Source of the DNA: Chitinophagaceae bacterium
GTDB taxonomy: Bacteria; Bacteroidota; Bacteroidia; Chitinophagales; Chitinophagaceae
Direction: 5' to 3'
DNA: 64,000 nt
Assembly (NCBI GenBank): GCA_016787065.1
Contig: JAEUVD010000033.1
Coordinates: 1-64,000, forward strand
Both the position numbers and the translations under genes were made by a program. The notes beneath the pieces are model-generated. The model had not been told where the DNA came from. It saw nothing but the letters and a program-made list of their open reading frames with translations, and did no database searches. This document shows, piece after piece, positions 46,209 through 54,489 of this stretch (position 1 is the first letter of the stretch; each line of letters opens with the position of its first letter).

Positions 46209-47444
46209 CTACCAACCCCTTTTACACAACTGCTCAATCAAATAATCAGCTACCAAACCTCCGGCATTACGCAAGGCAGTTTTGCTCGCTACTGATTCTA
46301 CGTTATCAAGGCCACCGGCCTCTAATCCGTTGGCGGCAAGCATGGCCGCATTGTCTGTTCGCACCGCTTTTATTTCAGCACGAGCTCTGCAACTTACTTG
46401 TCCGTTTCTGCCTCCGCCGTTTGTGCTTAACTCGCTAAAAGCTTCACCATAAACTACAATGTCGGCACCAAATTCCTTACCTAAGGATATAGCTTTCTTT
46501 GGGTCTTTAGCAGCTTGTTCAAAACGCTCTCCGTTCGCAATAGTTGCAAACATCGCAGCATCAACTACATCAAAACCAAACTCTAATAACTTGCGATTGA
46601 TTTCTGTTTCAGCCGCTGGGTCTGGTATGCGACGTGTTATATGAAACTCCGGTAAAATCACCATTACTTTCGGAACCTTACTTCCTTTTAAAATCCTGCA
46701 ATCCGCTAAGGTTGTTTCTACTTTTTTAGCTTTCATTGAAGCTTCTGTTTCAGGTAATTCAAATTCACCTTTTTTAGATGCAATAAATTCGACCATTTGT
46801 ATTACACCTTCTTCCATTGCGTCTTGCAGTGATTTATTGCGAACATTTTCTTCAGAACGATTGAATCCGCGAATACCAATCGATCGCATACCACCGGCAC
46901 TACCATCGATATCCATCGATTTGGAAGCAATCACTTCACGCGTTTCTGCATCAATCAATTTAACAATAAAACCGATATGGGCTTTCTTTGAACTCGACAT
47001 GCTAAAACCACCATAACTGTTTGTGGTTTTACATCCTTCGGCATATTCCGTTATCTTACCATTCACAATAATTTGCGGCCCTTTCATTTTACCTACTTTA
47101 GGTCCCATGTCGTTGGCTACTCGTCCGCTTTGTGCATTGCTGATTTCCATATCCAGTTCTTCTTGATCTTCTAAGCTAGCTAGTACATTAAAACAGTTTA
47201 CGTTTTGCATGGCATTTTCTAACATTTCCTTCATCTCTTTTCCGAAGGTATGTGGAGCCGAGTTGGTAGCAACTTTAAAAGAGGAAACTGCAATACGCAC
47301 CCGATTCGCTCGCGGTGTGTTTTCACATTGTGCAGCAATTTCTTCCAATGTGTATTTAGGAGGTTCTGAATCTTTTTTTCGTTGCGCCGATAGTTGTGTT
47401 GTTACGTACATTAATAGACTCGCCAGGAGTATTATCTTTTTCAT
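46209..47444 (-). CDS. CsgG/HfaB-like secreted protein
   Basis: The 411-residue product has a signal peptide (MKKIILLASLLMYVTTQLSA). Its N-terminal half is a CsgG-family domain: RIAVSSFKVATNSAPHTFGK, MLENAMQNVNCFNVLASLED, PQIIVNGKITEYAEGC, GFIVKLIDAETREVIASKSM. The C-terminal half looks like a second, CsgG- or LPP20-related domain (KVMVILPEFHITRRIPDPAA, GADIVVYGEAFSEL, CRARAEIKAVRTD). CsgG proteins form outer-membrane pores for curli or act as periplasmic partners of surface assemblies. No curli subunit is visible here, so the exported substrate is unknown. The signal lacks a clear lipobox Cys, unlike true CsgG. Confidence 0.75.
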   Translation of the reverse strand: MKKIILLASLLMYVTTQLSAQRKKDSEPPKYTLEEIAAQCENTPRANRVRIAVSSFKVATNSAPHTFGKEMKEMLENAMQNVNCFNVLASLEDQEELDMEISNAQSGRVANDMGPKVGKMKGPQIIVNGKITEYAEGCKTTNSYGGFSMSSSKKAHIGFIVKLIDAETREVIASKSMDIDGSAGGMRSIGIRGFNRSEENVRNKSLQDAMEEGVIQMVEFIASKKGEFELPETEASMKAKKVETTLADCRILKGSKVPKVMVILPEFHITRRIPDPAAETEINRKLLEFGFDVVDAAMFATIANGERFEQAAKDPKKAISLGKEFGADIVVYGEAFSELSTNGGGRNGQVSCRARAEIKAVRTDNAAMLAANGLEAGGLDNVESVASKTALRNAGGLVADYLIEQLCKRGW

Positions 47445-47603
47445 GTTGTTTATTTTTTATGGTTTTGTTTTTTGGTTATTATTTTAATTTGAAATTTAAG
47501 TGAATCGTTATTTGCTACTTAGTCTCTTCAAGAGAATTACATGGATTCAACAGAACTTTTTCGCAGTTCTTTTTCTTTCTCGATGAAGAGTTGTCGTACT
47601 TTT

Positions 47604-48215
47604 TTAGAAATTGAAATTGATACCTAAGCGTAAGAATGAAATATCATAACCAACTTCGGCAAAAGCACCGAAGTTCGTTTTGAAATTATATTTTGCGCCG
47701 GCAAATACACCATAGATCGGATGTCCGTTTACGTAGTTGAAGTTATACGATTTATCATCGTAGTAGGTATCACGATAACTATTGATGCGAAAGCCTAAGG
47801 TTAATCCGGCATACGGATCAAATTTGTTATTCTTATCTTTCAAAATAGTAAGATGATAAGTACCGCGCACACCAAAAATATTATTGGTCCATGATTCACG
47901 GTATTTATCATTGCTGTAACGATAGGTGGTTCGTTTGAAAGAGTAAACACCTCCAATGCCGATGGTTCCCGGACCTACATTGGCAATAGTGCCATGGTCG
48001 AAGGTGATGTTTAAGGCCGGCATACGGGTTACATCATCCCCATAGAAATCGTCATAGTCTAATCCGAGCCCGATAGACAAGCCCAGTGTGTTTGATCCTT
48101 TGTCGAAGGCGGGTTCAGCGCCGGAATTTTTTTTAGTAGCAGCCGATACAATTTGTAGTTGAAATACGAAGGCTACTAGTAAGATCCAAATTGTTTTGTG
48201 ATGAATGTGTGTCAT
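47604..48215 (-). CDS. Outer-membrane beta-barrel protein (small)
   Basis: The 203-residue product has a signal peptide (IWILLVAFVFQLQIVSAA) and alternating amphipathic strands ending in a C-terminal aromatic residue (FLRLGINFNF). Features such as TLGLSIGLGLDYDD, IGIGGVYSFKRTTY, FGVRGTYHL, YAGLTLGFRINSY and FGAFAEVGYDISF are typical of eight-stranded outer-membrane barrels. It is in a run of five codirectional envelope genes. No substrate can be inferred. Confidence 0.75.
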   Translation of the reverse strand: MTHIHHKTIWILLVAFVFQLQIVSAATKKNSGAEPAFDKGSNTLGLSIGLGLDYDDFYGDDVTRMPALNITFDHGTIANVGPGTIGIGGVYSFKRTTYRYSNDKYRESWTNNIFGVRGTYHLTILKDKNNKFDPYAGLTLGFRINSYRDTYYDDKSYNFNYVNGHPIYGVFAGAKYNFKTNFGAFAEVGYDISFLRLGINFNF

Positions 48216-48304
48216 GTTGATTTTATTTTTTCGGTTTTTTAATGGTTGTTGATTTTGGTTTTTCTTGTTTTGGAAATTATTTTTCTTAAATCTTTTTTAA
48301 TGGA

Positions 48305-49183
48305 TTAAGGAACATTGAAAATGAAATGCGGACTATCTTGACCAACACTGTTTAATGTTCCGGTATGGTATTGCACCACATTAGCGTTATTGTACACTCG
48401 CAGTATATAGGCCGCACTCGGATCACCACAAGAGCTGTAGAAGTCAACATAGTATTCATATTTGCCTGAAGGCGCAGTTCCGGGTTCCCAGTAAATATTT
48501 TCATCCGGAAAATCGCAACAAATGCAATCAACATCTAGTGTACCACCATCCGCCGAGTCGGTACTGTAATAAATATGTCCGCCTTGTGGTGTAATTACAT
48601 GTAAATCAAAATCGACTTCTTTACTGGAAAATTGCAAATTGAAGCGTGGGTTACCGGAAGCTCCTTGTACATAAATCGGATTATCAGTAACGCTTATGGT
48701 AGTTGTTGCAGTGGCACTTACACTACCGTTACAATCCACTACAGCAAATACGATTGGAAAACTACTATGGTCTAAAATTTTTGGAATGAGAATGTGTAAG
48801 CTAATTTGTCCGAAGCTATCTCGAGCGATAGGAGCCTCCCAATAGGCATCAGCTCCTTGTACCTGAAAGTACACTTTGCAAATACTGCTATCACGGTTGG
48901 TGGTTATAGGAAAGAATAATTCAGATCCGGCGCCTACTTCTAAAATTTGAAAGGCACTTTGAATGGTAATGCTTCCGCCGCTGCCAGTTGATTGCGTAGG
49001 CATATTTCCTTTAATGAGTCGTCCATTTAAGTTTAAGGCCAGGTTCGTGCTGTTCGTTTGTTCGGTAGTAACAACACCAAAGTCGGTGAGGCCTTTCTTT
49101 TTAGTACAGCTTATGGTGAAAGCTGCAATGAAAAGGAATGCAAGGGTTGTGAGCGCAATCGTGCGCAAATAATGTGTAAACAT
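48305..49183 (-). CDS. Lipoprotein with Ig-like and beta-rich domains
   Basis: The 292-residue product has a lipoprotein signal ending in TISC (LTTLAFLFIAAFTISC). A region with an Ig-like core follows, then a domain PRFNLQFSSKEVDFDLHVIT, PQGGHIYYSTDSADGGTLDV, DCICCDFPDENIYWEPGTAP, SGKYEYYVDFYSSCG. This resembles the DVDLHV-type domain of YfaP/DUF2135 proteins, which carries paired cysteines and an aspartate cluster. A cell-surface role is likely. It lies 21 bases after the beta-barrel gene at 49205-50206. Confidence 0.7.
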   Translation of the reverse strand: MFTHYLRTIALTTLAFLFIAAFTISCTKKKGLTDFGVVTTEQTNSTNLALNLNGRLIKGNMPTQSTGSGGSITIQSAFQILEVGAGSELFFPITTNRDSSICKVYFQVQGADAYWEAPIARDSFGQISLHILIPKILDHSSFPIVFAVVDCNGSVSATATTTISVTDNPIYVQGASGNPRFNLQFSSKEVDFDLHVITPQGGHIYYSTDSADGGTLDVDCICCDFPDENIYWEPGTAPSGKYEYYVDFYSSCGDPSAAYILRVYNNANVVQYHTGTLNSVGQDSPHFIFNVP

Positions 49184-49204
49184 GGTTGAGGTTTTTTTAG
49201 GAGT

Positions 49205-50206
49205 TTAAGGTAGAAGGTTAAGTTGTTTATTGATTTGAAGATGAAGGATGTAATTTTTAAAGTCGTACCCGGTGCTAAAGTTTTTACCAATCTTCATGGC
49301 TCCAACTTGCATACTGGTGCGTTTGTTCAGATGCAAACCCAAACCAAGATTAAAGTTGATGGAGGTATTACGTATGCCTGCATTCTTTAAATTGAATTTA
49401 TCTTTTTCCGTAATATCAAATCCTCCGTTGAAAGCAGCGCTACCTTCTTGCGTTTGGTTTAGTTTCGTTTTCTTGTTTGCGTAGAGAAGTTTATTATAAC
49501 TCAACCCCATCTGCACAAATGCTTTTTGTCCGTAACGAATACGAAGTGGTATAGAAAGCATGTTCAGGTTATAACGTTCTTGATAATGGGTTGTTTCTTT
49601 AATATCGTATCCGGTATAGCTATTTTGGAGGGTATATTTTTGGGTGAATCCACGTTTGAAGTATTCAAGACCGATGCCGATGGCTAGTTTGGCTAACTCG
49701 GTATTTTTTATCGGACGATACGAAGCATAAACACCTACTTTGCCAAAAAACAAAGGCGATGTCTGCGTGCTTACTTCCTGGTTGGCATTCCGCAATTCGT
49801 AGAGCTTTTCAAATTCCTGAATACGCCGACCACCCACAAAGGATGCGGTTGCGCCAAGTCCTAGTTCAAAGGTTAGGGCTTCGTTGAGGTTGTTTTGAAA
49901 TTCAATGCTAGCTTTTTTTGGTCCCGTTTTTTCGTCGGAAGCTTTCACGGAAGGAGATGGTGGGGGAGTGGGTGGCGGAGAGGCTTTTCTTTGTTGCGTT
50001 TCCGGTTTGACTTCTTCGGTTTTTTTCTCTTCTACCTTGGGTGCAGACTTAACCGATGTTTTGGTGGAAGTACTTGTTTTCTTTACAGATGTTTTTTTAG
50101 GACTACTCTTTTTGACCGGCTTTTTTGTTTGTGCAGGAAGAGCTTGTGTCATGAGCAAGAGAAAACAAAGAGTGAGGAGTTGTTTTAAACGTTGTATCAT
50201 ATTCAT
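49205..50206 (-). CDS. Outer-membrane beta-barrel protein with Lys/Pro-rich periplasmic linker
   Basis: The 333-residue product has a signal peptide (QRLKQLLTLCFLLLMTQALPAQ). A low-complexity linker of about 80 residues rich in Lys, Ser, Thr and Pro follows (KKPVKKSSPKKTSVKK, PPPTPPPSPSVKAS), then a beta-barrel of about 220 residues (ALTFELGLGATASFVGG, FGKVGVYASYRP, LAIGIGLEYFKRGF, INFNLGLGLHLNKRTS). The linker probably spans or binds the peptidoglycan. It is the first gene of the 45.5-50.2 kb envelope cluster. Its promoter shares the palindromic operator with DGR target 3, which ties this cluster to the diversified system. Confidence 0.78.
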   Translation of the reverse strand: MNMIQRLKQLLTLCFLLLMTQALPAQTKKPVKKSSPKKTSVKKTSTSTKTSVKSAPKVEEKKTEEVKPETQQRKASPPPTPPPSPSVKASDEKTGPKKASIEFQNNLNEALTFELGLGATASFVGGRRIQEFEKLYELRNANQEVSTQTSPLFFGKVGVYASYRPIKNTELAKLAIGIGLEYFKRGFTQKYTLQNSYTGYDIKETTHYQERYNLNMLSIPLRIRYGQKAFVQMGLSYNKLLYANKKTKLNQTQEGSAAFNGGFDITEKDKFNLKNAGIRNTSINFNLGLGLHLNKRTSMQVGAMKIGKNFSTGYDFKNYILHLQINKQLNLLP

Positions 50207-50328
50207 TCAATTTGGTTTTTTATGCGGTGTGTTAGTTTCTCCGTAAGGCTCAACAGGTAGTATGAAGAGAACCCGCTGCGCCTTGCCAGAGAAGAGTTTG
50301 GGGGATTTAATTTATTTCGTTTAGGATG

Positions 50329-50407
50329 CAAAAATGAAAAGCAAAGGCTGGGGCTGCAAGTCTACATTTGTGGATATTGCTCGTGTTTTTTAAAACCATT
50401 ACATTTA
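50329..50407. promoter_or_regulatory. Bidirectional promoter with one shared palindromic operator
   Basis: The palindrome TCTACATTTGTGGA (50361-50374) has a -7-like box on each side. On the minus strand CATTTTTG (50336-50329) lies exactly 24 nt away and faces the envelope cluster; it is identical to the box of the beta-propeller gene. On the plus strand TACATTTA (50400-50407) lies 25 nt away and 20 bases before the target 3 ATG. Confidence 0.65.
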
Positions 50408-50427
50408 CATCAACGATAAATACGCCT

Positions 50428-51354
50428 ATGGAAAACTTTACCATTACCCATATCGGAGACTATGAATTATTACAACCCATGCCCTTTATTTTTATACCGG
50501 CGAAGGGCAAGGAGTTTACTTCAGAATTGAACAGGAAAAAAGGGGTGTTTGCTGATGATTTTTTTATGGCGGCTTACCCTTGTACTCAGGAGTTTTGGAG
50601 GGAAGTAATTCTTCATGTTCAAAAAGCACCGAAATCACCTCAGGTTATTGAATTGGAGGAGAAGATAGGGGAATTGAAAATTGAAAAAAATAAAGCGGTT
50701 AAAAGTCGGGACTTTGAAATGGCAGCTTCTTTGCGCGATATAGAGAAGAAATATCAGTATGAGCTTGAATTACTTAATGGTTTAGAATTGAATCCTAAAC
50801 CATCTCGTTTCCGGGGTGATACTAAACCGGTAGAAAAAGTGTCTTGGTATGAAGTAAGTCAATTTGCCAACACCTTAAATACACTTTTGGAAAACGGAAT
50901 TTTTGGAGAGCAGAATACTAATAATATCTTAAAGTCTATCACTATAAATGGTGCGTTTATGCTGCCTTCTGAAGCGCAATGGCGTTATGCGGCACAAGGT
51001 GGAGTAACACATGAAAATTTTGAATTTCCCGAAACCGACTATCTGCCGGATGTGGGTTGGTTTGAGGAGAATGCCAAAGAAATTATGCCCGTAGGGTTGA
51101 AGCAACCCAATGCATTACAGCTTTACGATGTATGTGGTAATGTTTGGGAATGGTGTGGGAACGAGTATGATCAATATCCATTAGATGGAAGTACTGGAGA
51201 GAATAATGGAAATTCCAAAACTCTGCGGGGCGGCGGTTACTGGGACGAGGCCAGGTACTGTCGGGTGCGCGATCGCTACCACGACCTCCCCGACAACCGC
51301 AGCAACAACATCGGTTTTCGGCTCCTGTTTTCTCCCAGTTCATCCACCGCTTAA
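50428..51354 (+). CDS. DGR target 3: FGE/C-type-lectin-fold protein with UVR-like insertion
   Basis: The 308-residue product (from the ATG at 50428; an upstream in-frame start adds 20 residues over the promoter and is rejected) is the third paralogue. It has FTITHIGDYELLQPMPFIFI, FFMAAYPCTQEFWREV, KPVEKVSWYEVSQFANTLN, LPSEAQWRYAAQGG, MPVGLKQPNALQLYDVCGNV, WEWCGNE and the variable tail LRGGGYWDEARYCRVRDRYH. Unlike the other two it carries an insertion of about 50 residues (near 75-125) whose core, EKNKAVKSRDFEMAASLRD, strongly resembles the UVR motif of ClpC and UvrB. It has its own operator-controlled promoter and is followed by Roc-COR-TIR 3. It lies about 31 kb from the template repeat. No signal peptide. 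Confidence 0.9.
   Translation: MENFTITHIGDYELLQPMPFIFIPAKGKEFTSELNRKKGVFADDFFMAAYPCTQEFWREVILHVQKAPKSPQVIELEEKIGELKIEKNKAVKSRDFEMAASLRDIEKKYQYELELLNGLELNPKPSRFRGDTKPVEKVSWYEVSQFANTLNTLLENGIFGEQNTNNILKSITINGAFMLPSEAQWRYAAQGGVTHENFEFPETDYLPDVGWFEENAKEIMPVGLKQPNALQLYDVCGNVWEWCGNEYDQYPLDGSTGENNGNSKTLRGGGYWDEARYCRVRDRYHDLPDNRSNNIGFRLLFSPSSSTA
51221..51342 (+). repeat. DGR variable repeat VR3
   Basis: This 122-bp segment aligns to the TR 31 kb upstream. In the first 65 bases I count nine changes at template adenines and one clear change elsewhere (AAT third base to G), plus a G to T at the very edge. The 3' end ATCGGTTTTCGGCTCCTG is identical to the TR. After it, TTTTCTCCCAG matches VR2. Confidence 0.9.
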
Positions 51355-51358
51355 GCGA

Positions 51359-51401
51359 GGCTGGCAAGATGCCCGGAAGGATGGAGGGTATCGAGCCAGC
51401 C
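51359..51401 (+). other. Two-tier stem-loop downstream of VR3
   Basis: GGCTGGC (51359-51365) pairs perfectly with GCCAGCC (51395-51401), and the inner GATGCCC (51368-51374) with GGGTATC (51386-51392), apart from one mismatch. It begins four bases after the target stop. The fold and the GGAGG loop segment match the structure after VR2 although the arm sequences differ. Confidence 0.8.
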
Positions 51402-51446
51402 GAGCATACGAAAAATAGTATAATGTTAAGTAAATAAAACAGCAAT

Positions 51447-54428
51447 ATGTCTACTGAAATTTTGATCAAGCAAGAATTTAAGCAAGAAAAGAATATAGAA
51501 AAACTAAAATGTAGTAGGAGTGCAGTAAACTTCGACGATAAAATAATCAAGACATCAACAGATAAACGCTTTTATTGGGATGGTGAACGCTTTGGCGTGC
51601 ACGTATCGGGCTCCGAAACGAATCCTTTGAATATTCCTCAACTATTTGCTTCTTGCAGCGATATGTTACCCTTTTTAGAAGTGCTCTACATTGGTAATAG
51701 TTCGCTGCATCAATTTGATACCGTTCAGTTTAAACAGGCAGGGTATGATTTATCAAGCTTGCAATATCTGTGTTTACGAGATAATGCTACTTTGGAAAAG
51801 ATTCATTTAAATAACTTGCCAAAACTTGAAATACTGCATGCTGATTGTTGTGAACAGTTAAATTATGTTAGTCTTAACGGTGATTTCTCCAAACTGAAAC
51901 AACTCGATGTATCGTGGTCCGTAATCAAAGAACTCAATTTAGCTAAAGCTATATTACCTTCATTACGTTATATATTAGCTAGGACAGAAGGAGCAACTAA
52001 AATTTTATGGCCAAGCAAACTAGAAAATATCATTCAGATAGATATTGCTGATAATTCATTACTCGAAGATGATATTAAACCCATTGTAAAATTAAGTGGT
52101 TACGAATTGCGCAAAGCGCTTAACGCCTACCTTAAAATTTACAATAAAGGCAAAGGAGTCGACAAAGAATATCAATTAAAACTGATTTTAATTGGTAATA
52201 CGGGAGCAGGTAAATCTACCCTTCGCAGAATTTTACAATCGGAAGAAGGTAAGGCAGCCGAAGCTGCAAAAGACCACGATGATGGCACACATGGCGCTGA
52301 AATCTTTAGTAAGACGTTTAGTTATTCGAATGAAGAAAACAAGATTAACGATTTACCGCAAGAAGTGTATGTACAAGGGTTTGATTTTGGTGGACAAGAT
52401 TATTACCATTCTACCCATTTGCCCTTTTATGATAAGGAGGCGCTGAATATTTTGGTATTCGGACAAGATGAATTGCCGGAACTACCTTTCGATCCGGCTT
52501 GTGATTTTAAATTGAAAGGAAGAAAGGAACTAAACGAAAAGCACACGGAAAAAACAAACCAAGCAGATGTAGTCAACGATTCGGATATTTTGTATCCTTT
52601 GAATTATTGGATGGGGAGTTTGAGTTATCGTAAAGAGCGTGAACCCCAAAAAGAGAAGGTACATAACGAGAATTCAAATGCCTCAGTTGCTGATGAAGAA
52701 ACACATGCCTTGACTAGAGATTCTAAAGAAGATAATACTAGCCAAAACTCAACCTTAGAATTAATCCAAAACAAACGACAAAATCAGCCATCCTTGGAAT
52801 TAAATACCCTGCTTTTACGCAAACAGGAGCGTATTACCGTGGGAGATATTGTAGCCTTCGATTTTGAACAAGAAAGCGAAACGGTAAAAACCTGGTTGAA
52901 AAATAAAATTCGTGTTCATGCTAAAGTAAAAACGGTTGTAACAAAAGATAAAGAGGCCGCAACCATTTTGAAGGAACAAGAACAACATGTTTTTTCTTTC
53001 GACGAATTACTAATCCTGAATAAAACGAATAAGTGGTACGAAACTGAGGTTGATATACGTGAGGCCTTAAAACGTTTGGTAAGGCGACATGAGGGTTATT
53101 ATTTTCAACCCGACGAAACATTCAAAGAAGAATTTTTTATACCCAATATTTCTGATTTCTCGAAGTGGATTCATGAACATATTCTAACCAAGGATTTACT
53201 TGGGGATGGTTATTTTTCTGATGATGATATTCAAAAAGGGAAATCAAAAAAGTATGCTCGTTGGGCTATGCTATATTTAAAACGTGAGGATATTGTGTTT
53301 GATGTGAAGTATGATGTTATTGGTTTTTCCCCGAAGAAGGTAAAGGCCAAGTATGTTGCTCCTGCCTATTTGCCAATGGCCAAACCCGGCTTGGAGCAAC
53401 TCTTTTTAGATTCTTTTGATACACCCGATTGCATTTTTACCTTCGATCGTTTTTTTCATTCTAACATTATCATGATGCTCATTGCTTCGTTTAAGGATGA
53501 ATTAGTGAGTGAATCGGAAAAGAAGGAATACTTATTGTGGAAGAATAAGGTGGTACTCTATCAACAAAAACAACAAGGTAAAGAAAGGCTAAGCGATAAA
53601 GAACGAAATGAAAAAGCATTCTTATTAATTGAATTAAAATATCCGGGTATTGATGATCTAAAAGGGAGTAAACCACAACTGAGTATCTCGCGTAATTATT
53701 CAGGGTTTGTGCAGGACAGTCGTTTTCATGATGTGTTCAAATTTATTTATGATATGCTCTTTGTTTATGATCCGCAGGTTGAGGTTAAAACCAAGTTTGG
53801 TAATTATATACCTCATCAAAAGTTGGAAGAAACTTGTATCGGAAATAAAGAACGGAGTTATTTAATTTATCATGATCGGGTGTTTTATTCACGCTTTGAT
53901 TTTCGACATTTTTGGTTAGATGAACATAACTTAAACCCAACGAAATTCTTTATTGCATACTCACGTCATGATGTTGACTATGTGCACGAATTGATGTTAC
54001 ATCTTCAACCCTTTGTACACATGGGTAAAATACTCGTGTTTTATGATTTAGATTTAAGCATGGGCGAAAAATGGAACGCCGCTACTCGTCATGAATTAGA
54101 AACTTCCGATGTGGTGCTTTGCATGGTTTCACCTAATATGTTGAATACCTCCATTGTTATGGATGAGGAACTGCCTTTGGCGAATGATAAATATAAAATC
54201 ATAGTGCCCATCATTCTTAAACCGTGTAACTGGGATTTTCTTGAATTTAATAGAGGCTATAATTTGTTGACAGCAAATAACGCGTATCGCAAAGCGGAGG
54301 TACTTTCTTTCGATAGTCATAAACGAAATGAACAATGGAAAGATATTAGTTTGAAACTATCACAACTATTACCTAAGAATATTAATTGGGATAGAAAAGA
54401 ACCAACAAACGATTTACTTGATTTCTAA
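51447..54428 (+). CDS. Roc-COR-TIR protein 3
   Basis: The 993-residue product has leucine-rich-like repeats (about 85-215; LQYLCLRDNATLEKIHLNNL) and a P-loop GNTGAGKST near 249. The G3 motif FDFGGQDYYHSTHLPFY is near 311, followed by a charged insertion. The G4-position LIQNKR (near 439) lacks the specificity Asp. A COR-like part (FFHSNIIMMLIASF, LLWKNKVVL, LLIELKYPGIDD, LSISRNYSGFVQDS) precedes a C-terminal TIR (about 830-965; TKFFIAYSRHDVDYVHEL, VFYDLDLSMGEKWNAATRHE). In the TIR the W-x-x-x-T-x-x-E spacing is kept but the E-E of the paralogues reads A-A, so catalysis may be altered. It lies 92 bases after target 3. It is the most diverged of the three paralogues. Confidence 0.86.
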   Translation: MSTEILIKQEFKQEKNIEKLKCSRSAVNFDDKIIKTSTDKRFYWDGERFGVHVSGSETNPLNIPQLFASCSDMLPFLEVLYIGNSSLHQFDTVQFKQAGYDLSSLQYLCLRDNATLEKIHLNNLPKLEILHADCCEQLNYVSLNGDFSKLKQLDVSWSVIKELNLAKAILPSLRYILARTEGATKILWPSKLENIIQIDIADNSLLEDDIKPIVKLSGYELRKALNAYLKIYNKGKGVDKEYQLKLILIGNTGAGKSTLRRILQSEEGKAAEAAKDHDDGTHGAEIFSKTFSYSNEENKINDLPQEVYVQGFDFGGQDYYHSTHLPFYDKEALNILVFGQDELPELPFDPACDFKLKGRKELNEKHTEKTNQADVVNDSDILYPLNYWMGSLSYRKEREPQKEKVHNENSNASVADEETHALTRDSKEDNTSQNSTLELIQNKRQNQPSLELNTLLLRKQERITVGDIVAFDFEQESETVKTWLKNKIRVHAKVKTVVTKDKEAATILKEQEQHVFSFDELLILNKTNKWYETEVDIREALKRLVRRHEGYYFQPDETFKEEFFIPNISDFSKWIHEHILTKDLLGDGYFSDDDIQKGKSKKYARWAMLYLKREDIVFDVKYDVIGFSPKKVKAKYVAPAYLPMAKPGLEQLFLDSFDTPDCIFTFDRFFHSNIIMMLIASFKDELVSESEKKEYLLWKNKVVLYQQKQQGKERLSDKERNEKAFLLIELKYPGIDDLKGSKPQLSISRNYSGFVQDSRFHDVFKFIYDMLFVYDPQVEVKTKFGNYIPHQKLEETCIGNKERSYLIYHDRVFYSRFDFRHFWLDEHNLNPTKFFIAYSRHDVDYVHELMLHLQPFVHMGKILVFYDLDLSMGEKWNAATRHELETSDVVLCMVSPNMLNTSIVMDEELPLANDKYKIIVPIILKPCNWDFLEFNRGYNLLTANNAYRKAEVLSFDSHKRNEQWKDISLKLSQLLPKNINWDRKEPTNDLLDF

Positions 54429-54489
54429 TAGTTTACCTTAATCCTGGTTTTTCTAATTGTTATTATATCAGAATTGAACCAAAAGACAA

